A stretch of DNA of 64,000 nt, taken from positions 7,848,866 to 7,912,865 of the forward strand of contig NC_047080.1 of NCBI RefSeq assembly GCF_902459465.1, read 5' to 3'. The notes below the pieces were generated by a model. That model saw nothing but the letters and a program-made list of their open reading frames with translations, ran no database searches and was not told the DNA's origin. The stretch is from Asterias rubens. Its lineage: Eukaryota > Echinodermata > Asteroidea > Forcipulatida > Asteriidae. Made by a program: the position numbers and the translations under genes. Positions 35,232-41,490 of this stretch are shown here, in pieces. How positions within the stretch are numbered: the stretch's first letter is position 1; the number at the start of each line of letters is the position of its first letter.

Positions 35232-36029
35232 TATTATTATTATTATTATTGTTGTTATTGTTATTAGGTAGTCTTGTATTTGATTCCCAGTCCTCGATAT
35301 CGAGTCCTTCTAAACTGGAACCCTAATCATTTGGGTCTAAAAAAAAATGTGCTGTCACTTGAGTCAAGCTTGAGTCTGAGTCATGAGTCACGAGTTTGAA
35401 AATGTTACTGCGGTCATGTGTCAGAGTTCCGAGTAGTGGAACAGTGTGAAGTGGCTGTAATTAAAGCATACTAAACAATGAATGAAGTTTCTTCATTTCT
35501 GCAATTACCAAGTTGTGTGTCTTGCATAAACTCCTAAGGGAGAAGTCACAACCTCACTCCCAATGTTTTGGATCAAGTTTCATCCCCAAAAGGGTCCCAT
35601 GTACAATGAGAAAAGCAAATACCCATGTTCGTTGTACTCCAAAGGAAGTTTATCCAGTTCATTTGGATCCAAGAATTTCATCCAAAATCTGATTCCTTCA
35701 TCATATCAACAATTGTCAATGGGGGGGGGGGCAGTTTACTAGAAAATCTGTTGATCTCAGAAGTGTGGCTGTGCGCACCCTCAGAATTACCTAAAACATT
35801 TAAATTGTTTGGTTTGTCTGCCACCCAGCGTCCCTTATTCTGTTAGCTCACTATATTCACTGAGTAGAACTTTTAACTAACAAAGGTAAACGATTTCTGA
35901 GATGGATTTGCGCCATTGGTTTTTGATTTTCACTTAAATACAACGTACTTTTTTAATTTCAGGGTAAGCTTGAATCCTGAAAACAGCCCAAACATCTATC
36001 TCCAAGAAAAGGGTGCTCCAAGAAATTAA
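11397..36029 (+). CDS. GPCPD1: Glycerophosphocholine phosphodiesterase GPCPD1-like (GDE5), 17 exons
   Basis: Coding exons: 11397-11548, 12694-12833, 13750-13791, 14834-15066, 15565-15675, 17268-17424, 19925-20075, 21749-21812, 23096-23188, 24630-24704, 25503-25554, 26446-26513, 27598-27660, 27953-28089, 28782-28917, 29979-30139, 35963-36029. All have AG/GT borders and matching phases and give 633 residues plus TAA. Residues 1 to about 105 resemble a CBM20 starch-binding domain (LTGDASELGQW). The GDPD domain follows: HRG at 314-316, VEFD 355-358, YHD 370-372, NIEVK 458-462, FVWGED near 583-588. Family role: cytosolic hydrolysis of glycerophosphocholine to glycerol-3-phosphate and choline. The start is the first ATG in an exon opening after a pyrimidine-rich TTTTTAG acceptor (11348). 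The C-terminus is shorter than in the roughly 670-residue vertebrate proteins. An upstream 5'UTR exon is likely but not identified. Confidence 0.93.
13108..13650 (+). mobile_element. tRNA-Leu-type SINE split by a TTAA MITE
   Basis: The tRNA-like head (ACCGTGGCCGAGCGGATAAG) begins here and breaks off at CTGGTGG-TTAA. The remainder (GTCATCGGGATGTGGGTTTG, with the B box) resumes at 13562. The copy at about 30921-31309 carries the same sequence uninterrupted, which shows where the MITE went in. It lies in intron 2 of the GPCPD1-like gene. Confidence 0.8.
13158..13561 (+). mobile_element. Complete TTAA MITE inserted in a SINE
   Basis: TTAA at 13158-13161 and 13558-13561. The ends AAGGCAGTAGACACTA and CCAACAGTGTCCAGGGTCTT are inverted repeats, and the family's central GAGACCTCAGATTTAGAATT hairpin is present. 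The flanks rejoin into a normal SINE sequence when one TTAA is removed. A further end fragment of the family lies at 13681-13721, just before exon 3. Confidence 0.9.
14660..14800 (+). mobile_element. tRNA-Asn-like SINE fragment
   Basis: GAGCGCCGGCACGTTAATCC followed by GGAGGTCTTTGGTTTGAATC is the lower half of a tRNA-like head with a GTT anticodon position and a B box. CACAAGGGAAACTGAC precedes it and a TGTTCAACCCC tail follows, as in the fuller copies near 20.1-20.6 kb. The D-arm half is replaced by GAACAAAGATATT. Confidence 0.7.
15150..15485 (+). repeat. tRNA-Leu SINE head plus a roughly 157-bp tandem duplication
   Basis: 15155-15215 is a truncated tRNA-Leu-like head (GTCTGAGCGGTTAAGAGCAC). 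From 15221 a block starting ATGGGATCCCCCAGAA is repeated at 15378, both copies containing AACAATAACTCGAAAAGGAC-type sequence. It is intronic, between exons 4 and 5. Confidence 0.6.
15690..16330 (+). pseudogene. LINE reverse transcriptase fragment (CR1/Jockey-like)
   Basis: The translation gives typical non-LTR polymerase linker and finger sequence: KSLIARQQKAF then FYLDRIRFFK at 15760-15928, and KSTSPDNIPNEI...LSLPMTDIFNSSL...VPQIWKDAIVAPVPK at 16130-16285, followed after a stop by PISITSQLAKIAV. There are in-frame stops and frame changes, and the catalytic core is missing. It is a dead fragment in intron 5 of the GPCPD1-like gene. Confidence 0.75.
16615..16705 (-). mobile_element. tRNA-Leu SINE head, minus strand
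   Basis: Read on the minus strand, this has the CCGAGCGGTTAAGAGCACCG A-box region and the GGGTTCGAATCCCGGTCGTG B-box region of the tRNA-Leu-type SINE. The body is absent. Confidence 0.7.
17428..17775 (-). mobile_element. tRNA-Leu SINE next to the exon 6 donor
   Basis: On the plus strand the (ATA)n tail begins within about 6 bases of the exon 6 GTAGTA donor (17425). It is followed by the inverted SINE body (TATATAGCGCTTTTCACACC), the CCCAGGGGTA region and the tRNA-like head ending near 17760. It is antisense to the gene. Confidence 0.8.
17772..18200 (+). mobile_element. Two copies of another tRNA-derived SINE
   Basis: The block ACTGCTCTAGACTTGCAAAG, then GTGGGTTCGAATCCCACCCG (B box) and CAGAACTCGGGTAAGTACTG occurs at about 17785-17930 and again at 18030-18180. 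The second copy also keeps an A-box-like TGGTCTAGTTGGTAAGAC (about 18010). The heads fold poorly as tRNA, so I call a SINE rather than tRNA genes. Confidence 0.65.
18296..18675 (+). repeat. Tandem duplication, about 180-bp period
   Basis: CTGCAACCGTGG at 18331 recurs at 18511. Both are followed by TACTCTTTGCAACAGCTCCC and ATTGGTTTTGTACAC and end in an ATAGGT-C-CGGTTT sequence. Noncoding, intron 6. Confidence 0.7.
19020..19864 (+). pseudogene. Three truncated tandem copies of GPCPD1 exon 7 with its acceptor
   Basis: A roughly 160-bp unit (about 60 bp of intron with TTCTTTCCCCAG, plus about 100 bp of exon) occurs upstream of the real exon 7. Copies place exon starts at 19082, 19604 and 19765, and the real one is at 19925. 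Each copy has an acceptor and codes for the same VRSIVIHPLSP-type start, then leaves the exon sequence after GCCACCTT, before the HRG motif, and has no donor. Copy 3 carries an in-frame TGA; copy 1 is split by a SINE. They can only act as decoy acceptors. Confidence 0.9.
19163..19522 (+). mobile_element. Near-complete tRNA-Leu-type SINE
   Basis: Head: GTGTCACGGCCGAGTGGTTA, an anticodon-region CAA, and a B box in GGGTTCGAATCCCGG. The body has TTGTGTCCTTGAGCAAGATA, CACCCAGGGGTA and GTGAAATGCGCTATATAAG, with an (ATT)n tail. It lies inside the first decoy exon copy and adds about 361 bp to that repeat unit. Confidence 0.85.
20135..20610. mobile_element. Inverted pair of tRNA-Asn-like SINEs
   Basis: A minus-strand copy (tRNA-like part about 20199-20290) faces a plus-strand copy (about 20519-20590). 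The plus copy reads GCTCAGTTGGTAGAGCGCCG (A box), GTTAATCC around the GTT anticodon position, GGTTCGAATCCCACTCTAGT (B box), then a GTTGAACCCC tail. Arms of about 115 bp are nearly complementary with a loop of about 190 bp. Position 33 of the anticodon loop is C rather than U, against a functional tRNA. In intron 7. Confidence 0.8.
20642..20962 (-). mobile_element. TTAA-type MITE
   Basis: TTAA at 20642-20645 and 20959-20962. The plus strand starts AAGCGTTGGACACCTTTGGT and contains GTGTGCTTTCAGATGCTTGA and the GAGACCTCAAAATC hairpin. It is the inverse orientation of 3608-3990. Intron 7. Confidence 0.85.
21328..21701. mobile_element. Divergent TTAA-type MITE subfamily
   Basis: TTAA at 21328-21331 and 21698-21701 bounds inverted ends AAGCCATTGGACCCTTTCGG and CCGAAAGGGTCCAATGGCTT (20 bp, perfect). 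The interior partly matches the main family (AATTTGGGCTTAATCGGTCA) but has its own centre (AATTCTCGTTAACGAGAATT). It ends about 47 bp before exon 8. Confidence 0.85.
21986..22137. repeat. Foldback element with AACTTGCGGGTACAACCATG ends
   Basis: Arms of about 45 bp: AAATAGTCAACTTGCGGGTA against the inverted form ending GCAAGTTCACTATTT. An inner hairpin carries TTGGCTCTGA / TCAGAGCCAA. A relative lies at 26226-26367. Intron 8. Confidence 0.7.
22640..22994 (+). mobile_element. SINE/LINE-tail repeat (family B)
   Basis: Order: CTTGTGTCCTTAAGCAAGGC, AGAACCCAGTGCACTTATCG, GGTGTTCCTGGCTG, GTAGCACCTTGTAAACCCTT, ATACTAAGC-type sequence, GGGCTATATATGGAAGACTT and a (TTA)n tail. Other copies are at 25575-25722, 28434-28675 (minus), 29228-29520 and 30569-30900 (minus). 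It has no tRNA head that I can see. Intron 8. Confidence 0.7.
23289..23481. mobile_element. MITE with TTA flanks (PIF/Harbinger-like)
   Basis: The ends AGCCTGGTTCATACTTCCT and AGGAAGTATGAACCAGGCT are inverted, with TTA on both sides (23286-23288, 23482-23484). GTTGACGTCACAAATTCG and GTTGTGACGTCAAATT also pair internally. A second copy is at 36554-36747. A TWA duplication suits PIF/Harbinger. Intron 9. Confidence 0.75.
23814..24594 (-). mobile_element. TTAA-type MITE interrupted by another repeat
   Basis: Left part 23814-24065 (GGACACCTTTGGTTGTCGAA to CTCACAATGTT) and right part about 24504-24594 (ACTATCAGCAGCTCCCCATT to TCCAGTGCCTTTAA) form one inverted-orientation copy. The centre has the variant CCTGAAAAAGGCTTCAGG hairpin also seen near 2700. 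The roughly 435 bp between is a separate insertion. Intron 9. Confidence 0.75.
24066..24503 (-). mobile_element. Inserted LINE/SINE 3'-end-like repeat
   Basis: Starts with (AAT)n then CATTTATATAGCGCCCCACA, and continues with GTGTTGGCTTCCCGAATGTT and GGAAGGGAATTCCAGAGCCA. These motifs are common to the 3' parts of invertebrate and fish LINE/SINE repeats (family knowledge). Read from its tail it is on the minus strand. No ORF. Confidence 0.5.
25575..25722 (+). mobile_element. Family B repeat, 3' part
   Basis: CTATCTTTCTGAAAGTTTCT, ATACTAAGCGCTGTCCAGAG, GTGTGCTATATAAGACTTTG and a short ATTATATTA tail match the end of 22640-22994. Intron 11. Confidence 0.65.
25800..26085 (-). pseudogene. LINE reverse transcriptase C-terminal fragment
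   Basis: Minus-strand translation in pieces gives WPTLEERRTPTDLTFQYK...and after stops and frame changes SYHKQFRSGTFYLHQLNEARTLKASLAKI, matching the WPSLE-RR ... FFPR-WN-LP ... LDSFK-L layout at the end of CR1/Jockey-type polymerases. Decayed; intron 11. Confidence 0.55.
26226..26367. repeat. Foldback, relative of 21986-22137
   Basis: ACTAAATAGTAAACTTGCGA pairs with CGCAAGTTTACTAGTTAGT. The CGGCTCTTTTCAGAGCCATG centre matches the other copy. Ends about 80 bp before exon 12. Confidence 0.7.
26832..27172 (+). pseudogene. LINE polymerase C-terminus with an internal fourfold 73-bp repeat
   Basis: It translates as DRSFSVYAPRIWNKLPQYIR and ends in TTSLRTFKTLLKAHLF then a stop (about 27172), the standard tail of CR1/L2-type polymerases. 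The segment coding RIWNKLPQYIRDTTSLHTFK is present four times (GAATCT starts at 26874, 26945, 27018, 27091), spaced 71, 73 and 73 bp. The 73-bp unit is not a multiple of three, so each copy shifts frame. Intron 12. Confidence 0.8.
28170..28420 (-). mobile_element. tRNA-Asn-like SINE, minus strand
   Basis: Reads on the plus strand as an inverted B box (GGGATTTGAACCAAAGACC), TCTAGCCCTATGTTTGCGGT, TTTTGTCAGTATCTTTGTTT and TCAGAAGCCATACAACCGTT, the same order as the minus copy at 20135. Intron 14. Confidence 0.7.
28434..28675 (-). mobile_element. Family B repeat, minus strand
   Basis: (AAT)n then ATCAAAGTCTTATACAGTGC, CAAGGTACTCAAGGCGCTGA, TTTACAAGATGCTACGGCGC and CCAGGAACACCGGGGCGAAC: the inverse of 22640-22994. 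Lies about 100 bp before exon 15. Confidence 0.7.
29228..29520 (+). mobile_element. Family B repeat split by a foldback element
   Basis: GTGTTGTGTAATGCACGTGT to GGTGTTCCTGGTCTGATC, then a 141-bp foldback, then CTAAAGCACCTTGTAAAATA. Intron 15. Confidence 0.6.
29322..29462. repeat. Foldback MITE, 141 bp
   Basis: GGAGACTTTCCAACGCTAGG at the left pairs with the right end (CGTCCCAGAAAGTCTCC). CAGCAGACATACCGGGTAAA pairs with TTTACCCGGTAAGTCTGCTG. Arms are about 55 bp with a loop of about 30 bp. Inserted in a family B repeat. Confidence 0.75.
30165..30550 (+). pseudogene. Penelope-like element 3' fragment
   Basis: 30177-30280 translates as VSIHFNSPNHSVNDVELLVIE, resembling the HFNLPGHS motif near the end of Penelope-like GIY-YIG regions. 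About 240 bp on, CTGAAGA (30518-30524), a five-pair stem (GGTCC/GGATC) and GAAA (30541-30544) look like a hammerhead ribozyme core, known from Penelope-like terminal repeats. It starts only about 25 bases after the exon 16 donor. Truncated and decayed. Confidence 0.6.
30569..30900 (-). mobile_element. Family B repeat, long copy, minus strand
   Basis: GAAGTCTTATATAACGC, CAAGGTACTCAAAGCGCTGA, GTTTACAAGGTGCTACGGCG, then the otherwise missing 5' region (CATGGGACCAACGGCTTTAC, CATCCGAAGGACAAAG, GTGTCTTGCTTAAGGACACA). Intron 16. Confidence 0.7.
30921..31309 (+). mobile_element. tRNA-Leu-type SINE, host of the R4-like insertion
   Basis: Head at about 30926 (GTGTGGCCGAGCAGATAAGA), B box in GTGGGTTCGAATCCTGG, body through CACCCAGGGGTA and GATAAACGCGCTATATTATT, and an (ATT)n tail to about 31309. 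The tail borders the retrotransposon, and an (ATT)n tract resumes on its other side at about 35170. Confidence 0.8.
31393..32787 (-). pseudogene. Retrotransposon ORF, 3' part: thumb, zinc knuckle, endonuclease
   Basis: 464 codons from an internal Met, in a different frame from 32804-34795. The region just upstream also reads on in this frame (FAKNEAEIDSL), so this is the continuation of the polymerase after a frameshift. Residues 1-70 are the post-catalytic polymerase region (FGLEKCASM, SYRYLGVLE). A C-x2-C-x8-H-x4-C knuckle lies at C277, C280, H289 and C294. The restriction-like endonuclease has RRPD at 360-363, DK at 368-369 and LIDIAVPGD at 376-384, all intact. No protease (ULP-type) domain is seen. 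Confidence 0.85.
32804..34795 (-). pseudogene. Retrotransposon ORF, 5' part: Myb-like region and polymerase
   Basis: 663 codons. Residues 52-125 (KRKWSKNDNKIAM ... NQWLTYVEIEEM) resemble the DNA-binding Myb-like segment of R2/R4-group elements. An acidic stretch (140-180) follows, then TPWWKRRLE (260-268) and the polymerase from about 424 (WKAPGMD). Motif A is AWIDYKKAYDM (D557) and motif B GIFQGDSLSPLLF (613-625). Motif C starts HLLFMD at 654-659 but the reading frame breaks there and ends VCEE-stop, so the second catalytic Asp is lost from this frame. The element cannot reverse transcribe as it stands. Confidence 0.88.
35170..35267. repeat. (ATT)n microsatellite
   Basis: ATT/TTA repeats with a few interruptions, turning to (GTT) near the end. 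In the orientation of the neighbouring retrotransposon this is (AAT)n and forms the upstream side of its target. Confidence 0.85.
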
Positions 36030-36553
36030 CTGTTGCATAATAACAGTCGAAGAAACAAAACAACATTAAAGGCACTGGACACTTCGTGCTTAGCAGCTCT
36101 ATGAAATTGGGCCCTGATGTGATGTGGTTAAGTTTCTCTCTCGTACTACAGTTTTTTTCAGCAGGGATATATTTATTGAGTTTTAATGTTTTAATTTTTG
36201 AGGAATGCTTTGTATTTATTGGATTTGGGTTTGTGTTTTGTAATTTTCACTTTTAATGATGCCAAATACTGTTATAAGTTGTTTAAATAACCCTTTTTAA
36301 AAACAGGGTTATTGTAACAGGCTTACTGAACGCATAATACGCGCTAATAATTTGTGTACAATGTGTAATATTAAATCCTGAACCACAATAGAAAATGGTT
36401 TGGTCTATTTTAAAATAATTTTTCGCAGAATAAAATTAACTAGAGCGGGAACTTGAACCTGCGACCTCCAGATTATAAAGTACTGGTTCTCTTCCAAATG
36501 AGGTATCTAGCCATGTTGACAAACTAGAGAGACTGCCAATGTAGGTCTTATCA
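36030..36553. other. GPCPD1 3' flank with repeat fragments
   Basis: After the stop codon, 36064-36113 joins a TTAA-MITE end (TTAAAGGCACTGGACACTT) to a CWG-family end (AGCAGCTCTATGAAATTGGG). An AATAAA hexamer lies at about 36429. 36430-36550 is a decayed minus-strand tRNA-Asn-like SINE (GACCTCCAGATTATAAAG). I cannot place the polyadenylation site. Confidence 0.4.
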
Positions 36554-36747
36554 AGCCCGGTTCATACTTTCTGCAAATACGATTGCGATACGAATGTTGA
36601 CGTCAGAAATTCGCAACGAATATTTTGCAGGGGTTGAGTTGTGCTCAACTCTCTTGCAAATTTGCTGCGGGGGCAGAAGTTGTGATGTCAAATTTACTTC
36701 AAATTCTCATCGCATTCGCATTTGCAGGACACAGTATGAACCAGGCA
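36554..36747. mobile_element. MITE, second copy of the 23289-23481 family
   Basis: AGCCCGGTTCATACTTTCTG at the left and AGTATGAACCAGGC at the right, with GTTGACGTCAGAAATTCG and GGTTGAGTTGTGCTCAACTC inside, colinear with 23289-23481. It lies between two tRNA-like fragments (36430-36550 and 36765-36835). Confidence 0.75.
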
Positions 36748-36835
36748 TTCGACGTAGGAACCGGGCTTAACTCAGTTGGTAGATCGCTGGTACATTGATT
36801 CAGAGGACGCATGTTCAAGTCAATTGCAACGCTTT

Positions 36836-38847
36836 TAATCCTTAATGATTTGATTGAAAGTAAATTTTTATAAAGACTAATTTATGCACAAATAACAATG
36901 TAAAATGCACTAAAAAAAATAGCAATATAACGAAAATTTTAATTACTGTATGAATTTTATTATATAGTGTATAATATATATTATTAAAACAAATGTTTTG
37001 TTAGTACTTGTATTTGGCCATTGCAGGTTGCGATACAACTTCCTGCTGGGGTGTTCTTACTCTTATTTACTAAAAAAAGTTCAGGTTAGTTGAATCAGGA
37101 ATATAGGGGCCGCAATAGTAATAGTAATATTTATAATGGCTTCTTATATATTGCTCAAGTTTGTCACTCAGCAGTGATGCTCATGTGCTTCAAACATTCA
37201 GTATTTTTCCTGCAAGGTGTTGTGAAGCTACGTTTTTAAAGTGGGAGACTTTTTTCTTTTATGGCACCATTGTTTACAGGGTATTGTGTGGCGCAATATG
37301 CAGCCAATCAAACCAGGAACTTTTCGCTAAGTGCAGTGGGTTATTTTTATGTGCAGGTGCAGAACACAACACATGAGTCCTACGGAAGGACTCAGCATTA
37401 TATTGTAGGTCACATGCCATTCAGTATTGGTAGGCAGTTTTTCTTTCAACAGATAGTTTTATTTTCTCGCTATAAATCAAATGACAAAATATCTTCTTTG
37501 ATGTAACATAAAACAAACGGTGAATATTTAACATCAGTGCAATGGTGAGACATCATTCTATTGAAAGATTGAATGTTACATTTAATTTTGCATGGCTTTG
37601 CCAGAACATTCCTTTATTTTTCAACAGTATGCTATAAACATTCAATAAATTTGTATCATATTTAATTTTCTATGAGCATTGTTGACTAATTTTTCTGTGG
37701 TATGGAATAAAATATTGAATTTAATAAATTTGAACAGAAAACAGATCATTCAAGTTTTATGCGAGTGTTGGTGTACAGGTGTGCAGTATGGCAAGTTTTT
37801 TAGTATCTGCAGGAAGTCAAAAATTGGGCCCAATGCAAGTAACCAGCATGCCTTGGATCATTTGAATTCCTTACTTTTAATTTCTTAGCTTAGAAATTGC
37901 ATGATGCAAAGGCCTAGAACGCCAAATAGTGCTGCTTTTAAGCAGAAAACATTGCTAACCATTTCCAGCTGAGCATTTTAGCTGGTTACCTTATTCTGGT
38001 AAGCATAATTTTGCTGAGACCGCGTGCGTGCTCGACTTAATATTGTGGTTCAGCAAAGATTAGGCACATGGTGTTTTTGATCTATAGTCCGGCTTTAGAC
38101 TGTGTTTATGAGCACACTACAACATGCAAGTGCTATTTGAGCGCCGATTTTCCTCGTGGAAGTTGTGATAAAAAAATTGCACAATTTAGACTTATCCGTT
38201 GGGAGGTTTTTTTGTGTGTGTATTTTTTATTTTATTTTTTTGCCAATAGGGGCTCGAATTCATTTATAAGCCTGGTATAAGAAAAGTTGCCCCAAATTAG
38301 AGAATTTGCAAGGCTAACAATTCGTTGTTGTAGCCCTTAATCACAGTTTCTAAGGCATTACCCTTGTGATTTTTCCAACCCTCGCAACCACGCCACGCCC
38401 CCCTCTTGATTGTGATCATTGAGTCCCTAGAGATTGTGAGTGGTGCAGCGCCCTCTTGTGGGTAAACACAGATGCACTGGATAAGATGATGCCATCATCA
38501 TTGATGGGACAGGTCTCTGTTTGATTCGATTCAGCACTTTCAAAGGTCAAGGAATGTCGGATGTCCTGTGTTTTTAACTCAGATTTTAAACTGACTAAAG
38601 TGACGTTATACCACGGAGGAAGGGTTATTATACTACTCAGGTAACTAAAGGTTGTTTTTTCATAGGTGTTTTTAAGGGCGGGGAGGTGGGGGTTATTAAA
38701 AAAATTGCTTGTCGAATTTGTCGACATTCATGATTCTTCAACTCAAGTAATTCATTCATTAGCAAAAAAAAATGGTTCTTTGACCTGTCACACCTAAGAC
38801 TTAAATGTAAACACAGTATTCTTCTACGTCTTGACCGCTAGTCTTTC
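36836..38847. other. Gene-free stretch
   Basis: Short ORFs without recognisable motifs. 37905-38050 has GCTTTTAAGCAG and GCTGGTTACC motifs vaguely like the GCTTAAGC MITE family, too weak to call. No RNA gene is seen. Confidence 0.4.
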
Positions 38848-38980
38848 TGGAAAAGTGTCCGTATGGCGCCACCACTTTTTCATTCGATATGAAATAAATT
38901 AGTATCTAATTTACCTCAATGAAATATCCTTTTTTGTAAAAATAAGTAAAAAGTGGTGGCGCCGTACGGAAATTTTCCCA
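38848..38980. repeat. Foldback element with GGCGCCACCACTTTTT arms
   Basis: GGAAAAGTGTCCGTATGGCG pairs with CGCCGTACGGAAATTTTCC, and GCGCCACCACTTTTT pairs with AAAAAGTGGTGGCGC. Arms of about 37 bp and an AT-rich loop. Confidence 0.75.
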
Positions 38981-39000
38981 ATGTTTAGATTAGATTGTTG

Positions 39001-39231
39001 GAAAGATGTTTTAAAAGTAGAATACAATCATCAGCAATGATCCACACAAACTGCCTCGAAATTGCGAAGTTTTCCTTTTACTGTGCGAACTAACACAGTC
39101 GGCCATTTATGGGAGTCAACATTTTGACTCCCATAAATGGCCGACCCTGTTAGTCGAGGTAAAAGGAAAACCGTGCAATTTCGAGGCATGTTTTTGTGGA
39201 TCATTGTTATTCTACTTTTACAACATCTTTC
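39001..39231. repeat. Long palindrome, 231 bp
   Basis: Near-complete self-complementarity centred at about 39121 (ATGGGAGTCAACATTTTGAC / TCCCATAAATGG). Arms reach GAAAGATGTT and AACATCTTTC, including TGATCCACACAAACTGCCTC against its partner. Arms are about 110 bp with almost no loop. Confidence 0.8.
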
Positions 39232-39570
39232 TACCCACGCATTTTATAACAAACGGTACCACTAATTCTACCTCAATGGTTAGACACGCTTTTCAAAGAC
39301 CAACTCGACCGATCCAAGGCAACGTGTTTCTTTAATATAGTCTTAGTCTCAGTCTAAATCCCACATTGATACTGTGCAAGCGAGCAGTCAATGCACTATT
39401 CTTTGCTCACAGAGCGCCACCACGGCACTCTATCCTTTTTTTCTACAGCTGCGGCCGGCTTCGGCTGTTGTGTTGCTATAAGGACGTCCTATACCGCAAC
39501 ACATCATGAAGATGCGGAAATCTAGCTGATGTAGCCACCACTTCGTACACGACCTAAAGTCTGGGGTGGG

Positions 39571-39926
39571 GTGTCGTGGCCGAGCGGATAAGAGCACCGA
39601 ATTCAAGCTCTGATGCTTCTGTTCAGCAGAGTGTGGGTTCGAATCCCGGTCATGACACTTGTGTCCCTGAGCAAGACACTTAACTATAATTGCTTCTCTC
39701 CACCCAGGGGTAAATGGGTACCTGTGAGGGCAGAGATGGTTCTTGTGATTGATTTAGCCGAGTAGCGCATATTAATGTTGCACAGGCTGCATACTCCCCA
39801 CCAGGGAGTTGAGATGGTTTAAGGAGTGAATTAAGGCCCAGTGACCAGGGGTAATAATGTGAAGCGCTTTGGGACGCCCTCCGGGTGTGAAAAGCGCTAT
39901 ATAAAAACGGGTTATTATTATTATTA
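39571..39926 (+). mobile_element. Best-preserved tRNA-Leu-type SINE
   Basis: The head GTGTCGTGGCCGAGCGGATA can pair with ATGACAC (39651-39657) as an acceptor stem. A CAA anticodon position lies in AATTCAAGCTC, with a long variable arm and a B box in GGGTTCGAATCCCGG. Then CCCTGAGCAAGACACTTAAC, the CCAGGGGTAAATGGGTACC core, GTGAAAAGCGCTATATAAAA and (ATT)n. The fused body and tail make this a SINE, not a tRNA gene. Confidence 0.88.
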
Positions 39927-40108
39927 TCTTGACTGTTCCGAGATTCCAGCATACCATTGGCAGATTTTTGACATTCTCGGTCGAACGAGAATGTCAAAAT
40001 TTCGAAAAAAGGAGTACTGCGCCCCAGTTACTGGGTCTTTACTGGCCCTGGTGGTCTTACACTTTCGTATTGGACTACAGTGATGTCCTGGATATCAGGG
40101 TCCATTTT

Positions 40109-40218
40109 ACTCCTAGAACTATTTCGGTTTCGTCCGGCTATCGTCGGCTATCGAGACGATAGCCGGACGAAACAGAAATAGTTGATAGCCGGACGAAACC
40201 GAAATAGTTCTAGGAGTA
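40109..40218. repeat. Compact foldback, 110 bp
   Basis: TACTCCTAGAACTATTTCGG pairs with CCGAAATAGTTCTAGGAGTA. Inside, GTTTCGTCCGGCTATC is matched by two successive GATAGCCGGACGAAAC copies, so alternative hairpins can form. Confidence 0.75.
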
Positions 40219-40242
40219 CCATAGTACTAGGTAGGTCCATTT

Positions 40243-40815
40243 CTGGGGCGGAAATTTTTCACAGCTTCATAACTTAAATCTTACCTGCAAGAAACCACTA
40301 ATTTCAACAGATTCACATCCCATAGCAGCATATATTTTTCTGCGGTGGGTTTTGATCGTCATATATTCTTCAGAAATCCGTCATTTTCATGAAATAATGC
40401 AGCTCCCCATGTTAAGGAATTCCCATATTTGTTCGTGCACTCACAGTCTGCCGTGTTTACGCAAGACACAGAGTGGCACGACGGACATATATTGCGTTGC
40501 GTTTGCGTGTTAACGATGTGCATTCAAGATACGGTGACCAAGAATTCATGCGTCTTGCATCTTGCGTCTTGCACGCGAACGTATACGCGTATGCACGGCA
40601 GCAGTCAACACTGTGAGAGAGTACGTTAAAAACGGGAATTTCTTAACGTTGGGAGCTGCATTATTTCATGAAAATTACAGATTTGTGAAGAGTTTATGAC
40701 GATCAAAACCTACCGCAGAAAAATGTATGCCGCCATAGAATGTGAATCTGTTGAAATTAATGGCTTGTTGCAGGTAAGATTTGAGTTATGAAGCTTTGAA
40801 AAATTTTCGCCCCAG
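40243..40815. mobile_element. Large foldback (573 bp) with roughly 185-bp arms
   Basis: CTGGGGCGGAAATTTTTCAC at the left and the inverted GAAAAATTTTCGCCCCAG at the right. Arms continue through CAGCTTCATAACTTAAATCT, GCAGAAAAATGTATG-type and GAAATAATGCAGCTCCC sequences to a unique centre of about 200 bp. The CTG...CAG borders and GGG start recall the CWG-type families. Confidence 0.75.
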
Positions 40816-41407
40816 TAACGGGCCTTAATAGTTAGGACTCTGTGTACAGAGGAAGAGTCCTACATTTGGCTAGGTCTATACCAAAACTAATTATAAGAAC
40901 CTCTCTGTTGACTTCTTTGTCTAAGCAGGGGTTTAATTTTTGGTAAAGAAAAAAGGAAAACAGTTTAGGCCTGTGCGATTATGGGTAATTTTTGTACTGA
41001 ATAACTGTTTGCCACATCGCTTTTTTTCTCAGAGCGGGTACCCTTAAATGGAACCGAAATAGCGCTGTGCATCCAACAAATATTTTAGGCTTGAGGTAAA
41101 GCCTGGAAGTATCAACATTATAAAAAAAGATGCCCCCATCGCCCGTTCGTTTTGCGCACATCATAAATCTTTGACTTGTGATTCCTCCATGATTAGAATT
41201 AGATTGAGGCGAATGATGTAAAAAATAATGTTACTCTAACAACAGGCCCAGGCCTAAAACAATTACTCAAAAAGCTTTATAATTTTTTTTTAATAATACC
41301 ACAGGTAGGCACTGAAAAATCTAAATAAAACTACATGAATTTGTTAGCGGAACAAATCAACATTAAAGATCTTTTATTAGAAGCCTATTATTGAACCATG
41401 TAATTAG

Positions 41408-41490
41408 GGCCTATGGCTTCTGACTGGCACCCCGAATCCGGAGGTCGTTGGTTCGAAAACCACTCTAGTCAATTTTGTTCAACCCCAAAA
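41408..41490 (+). mobile_element. tRNA-Asn-like SINE 3' fragment
   Basis: CTATGGCTTCTGACTGGCAC, AATCCGGAGGTCGTTGGTTC (B box, imperfect), CCACTCTAGTCAATTTTGTT and CAACCCC. Most of the head is deleted. Confidence 0.65.

Noticed and set aside
39571..39660. tRNA-Leu(CAA) gene
   Set aside because: The head folds as a type II tRNA, but the same head is fused to a common body and an (ATT)n tail in several copies, so it is a SINE.
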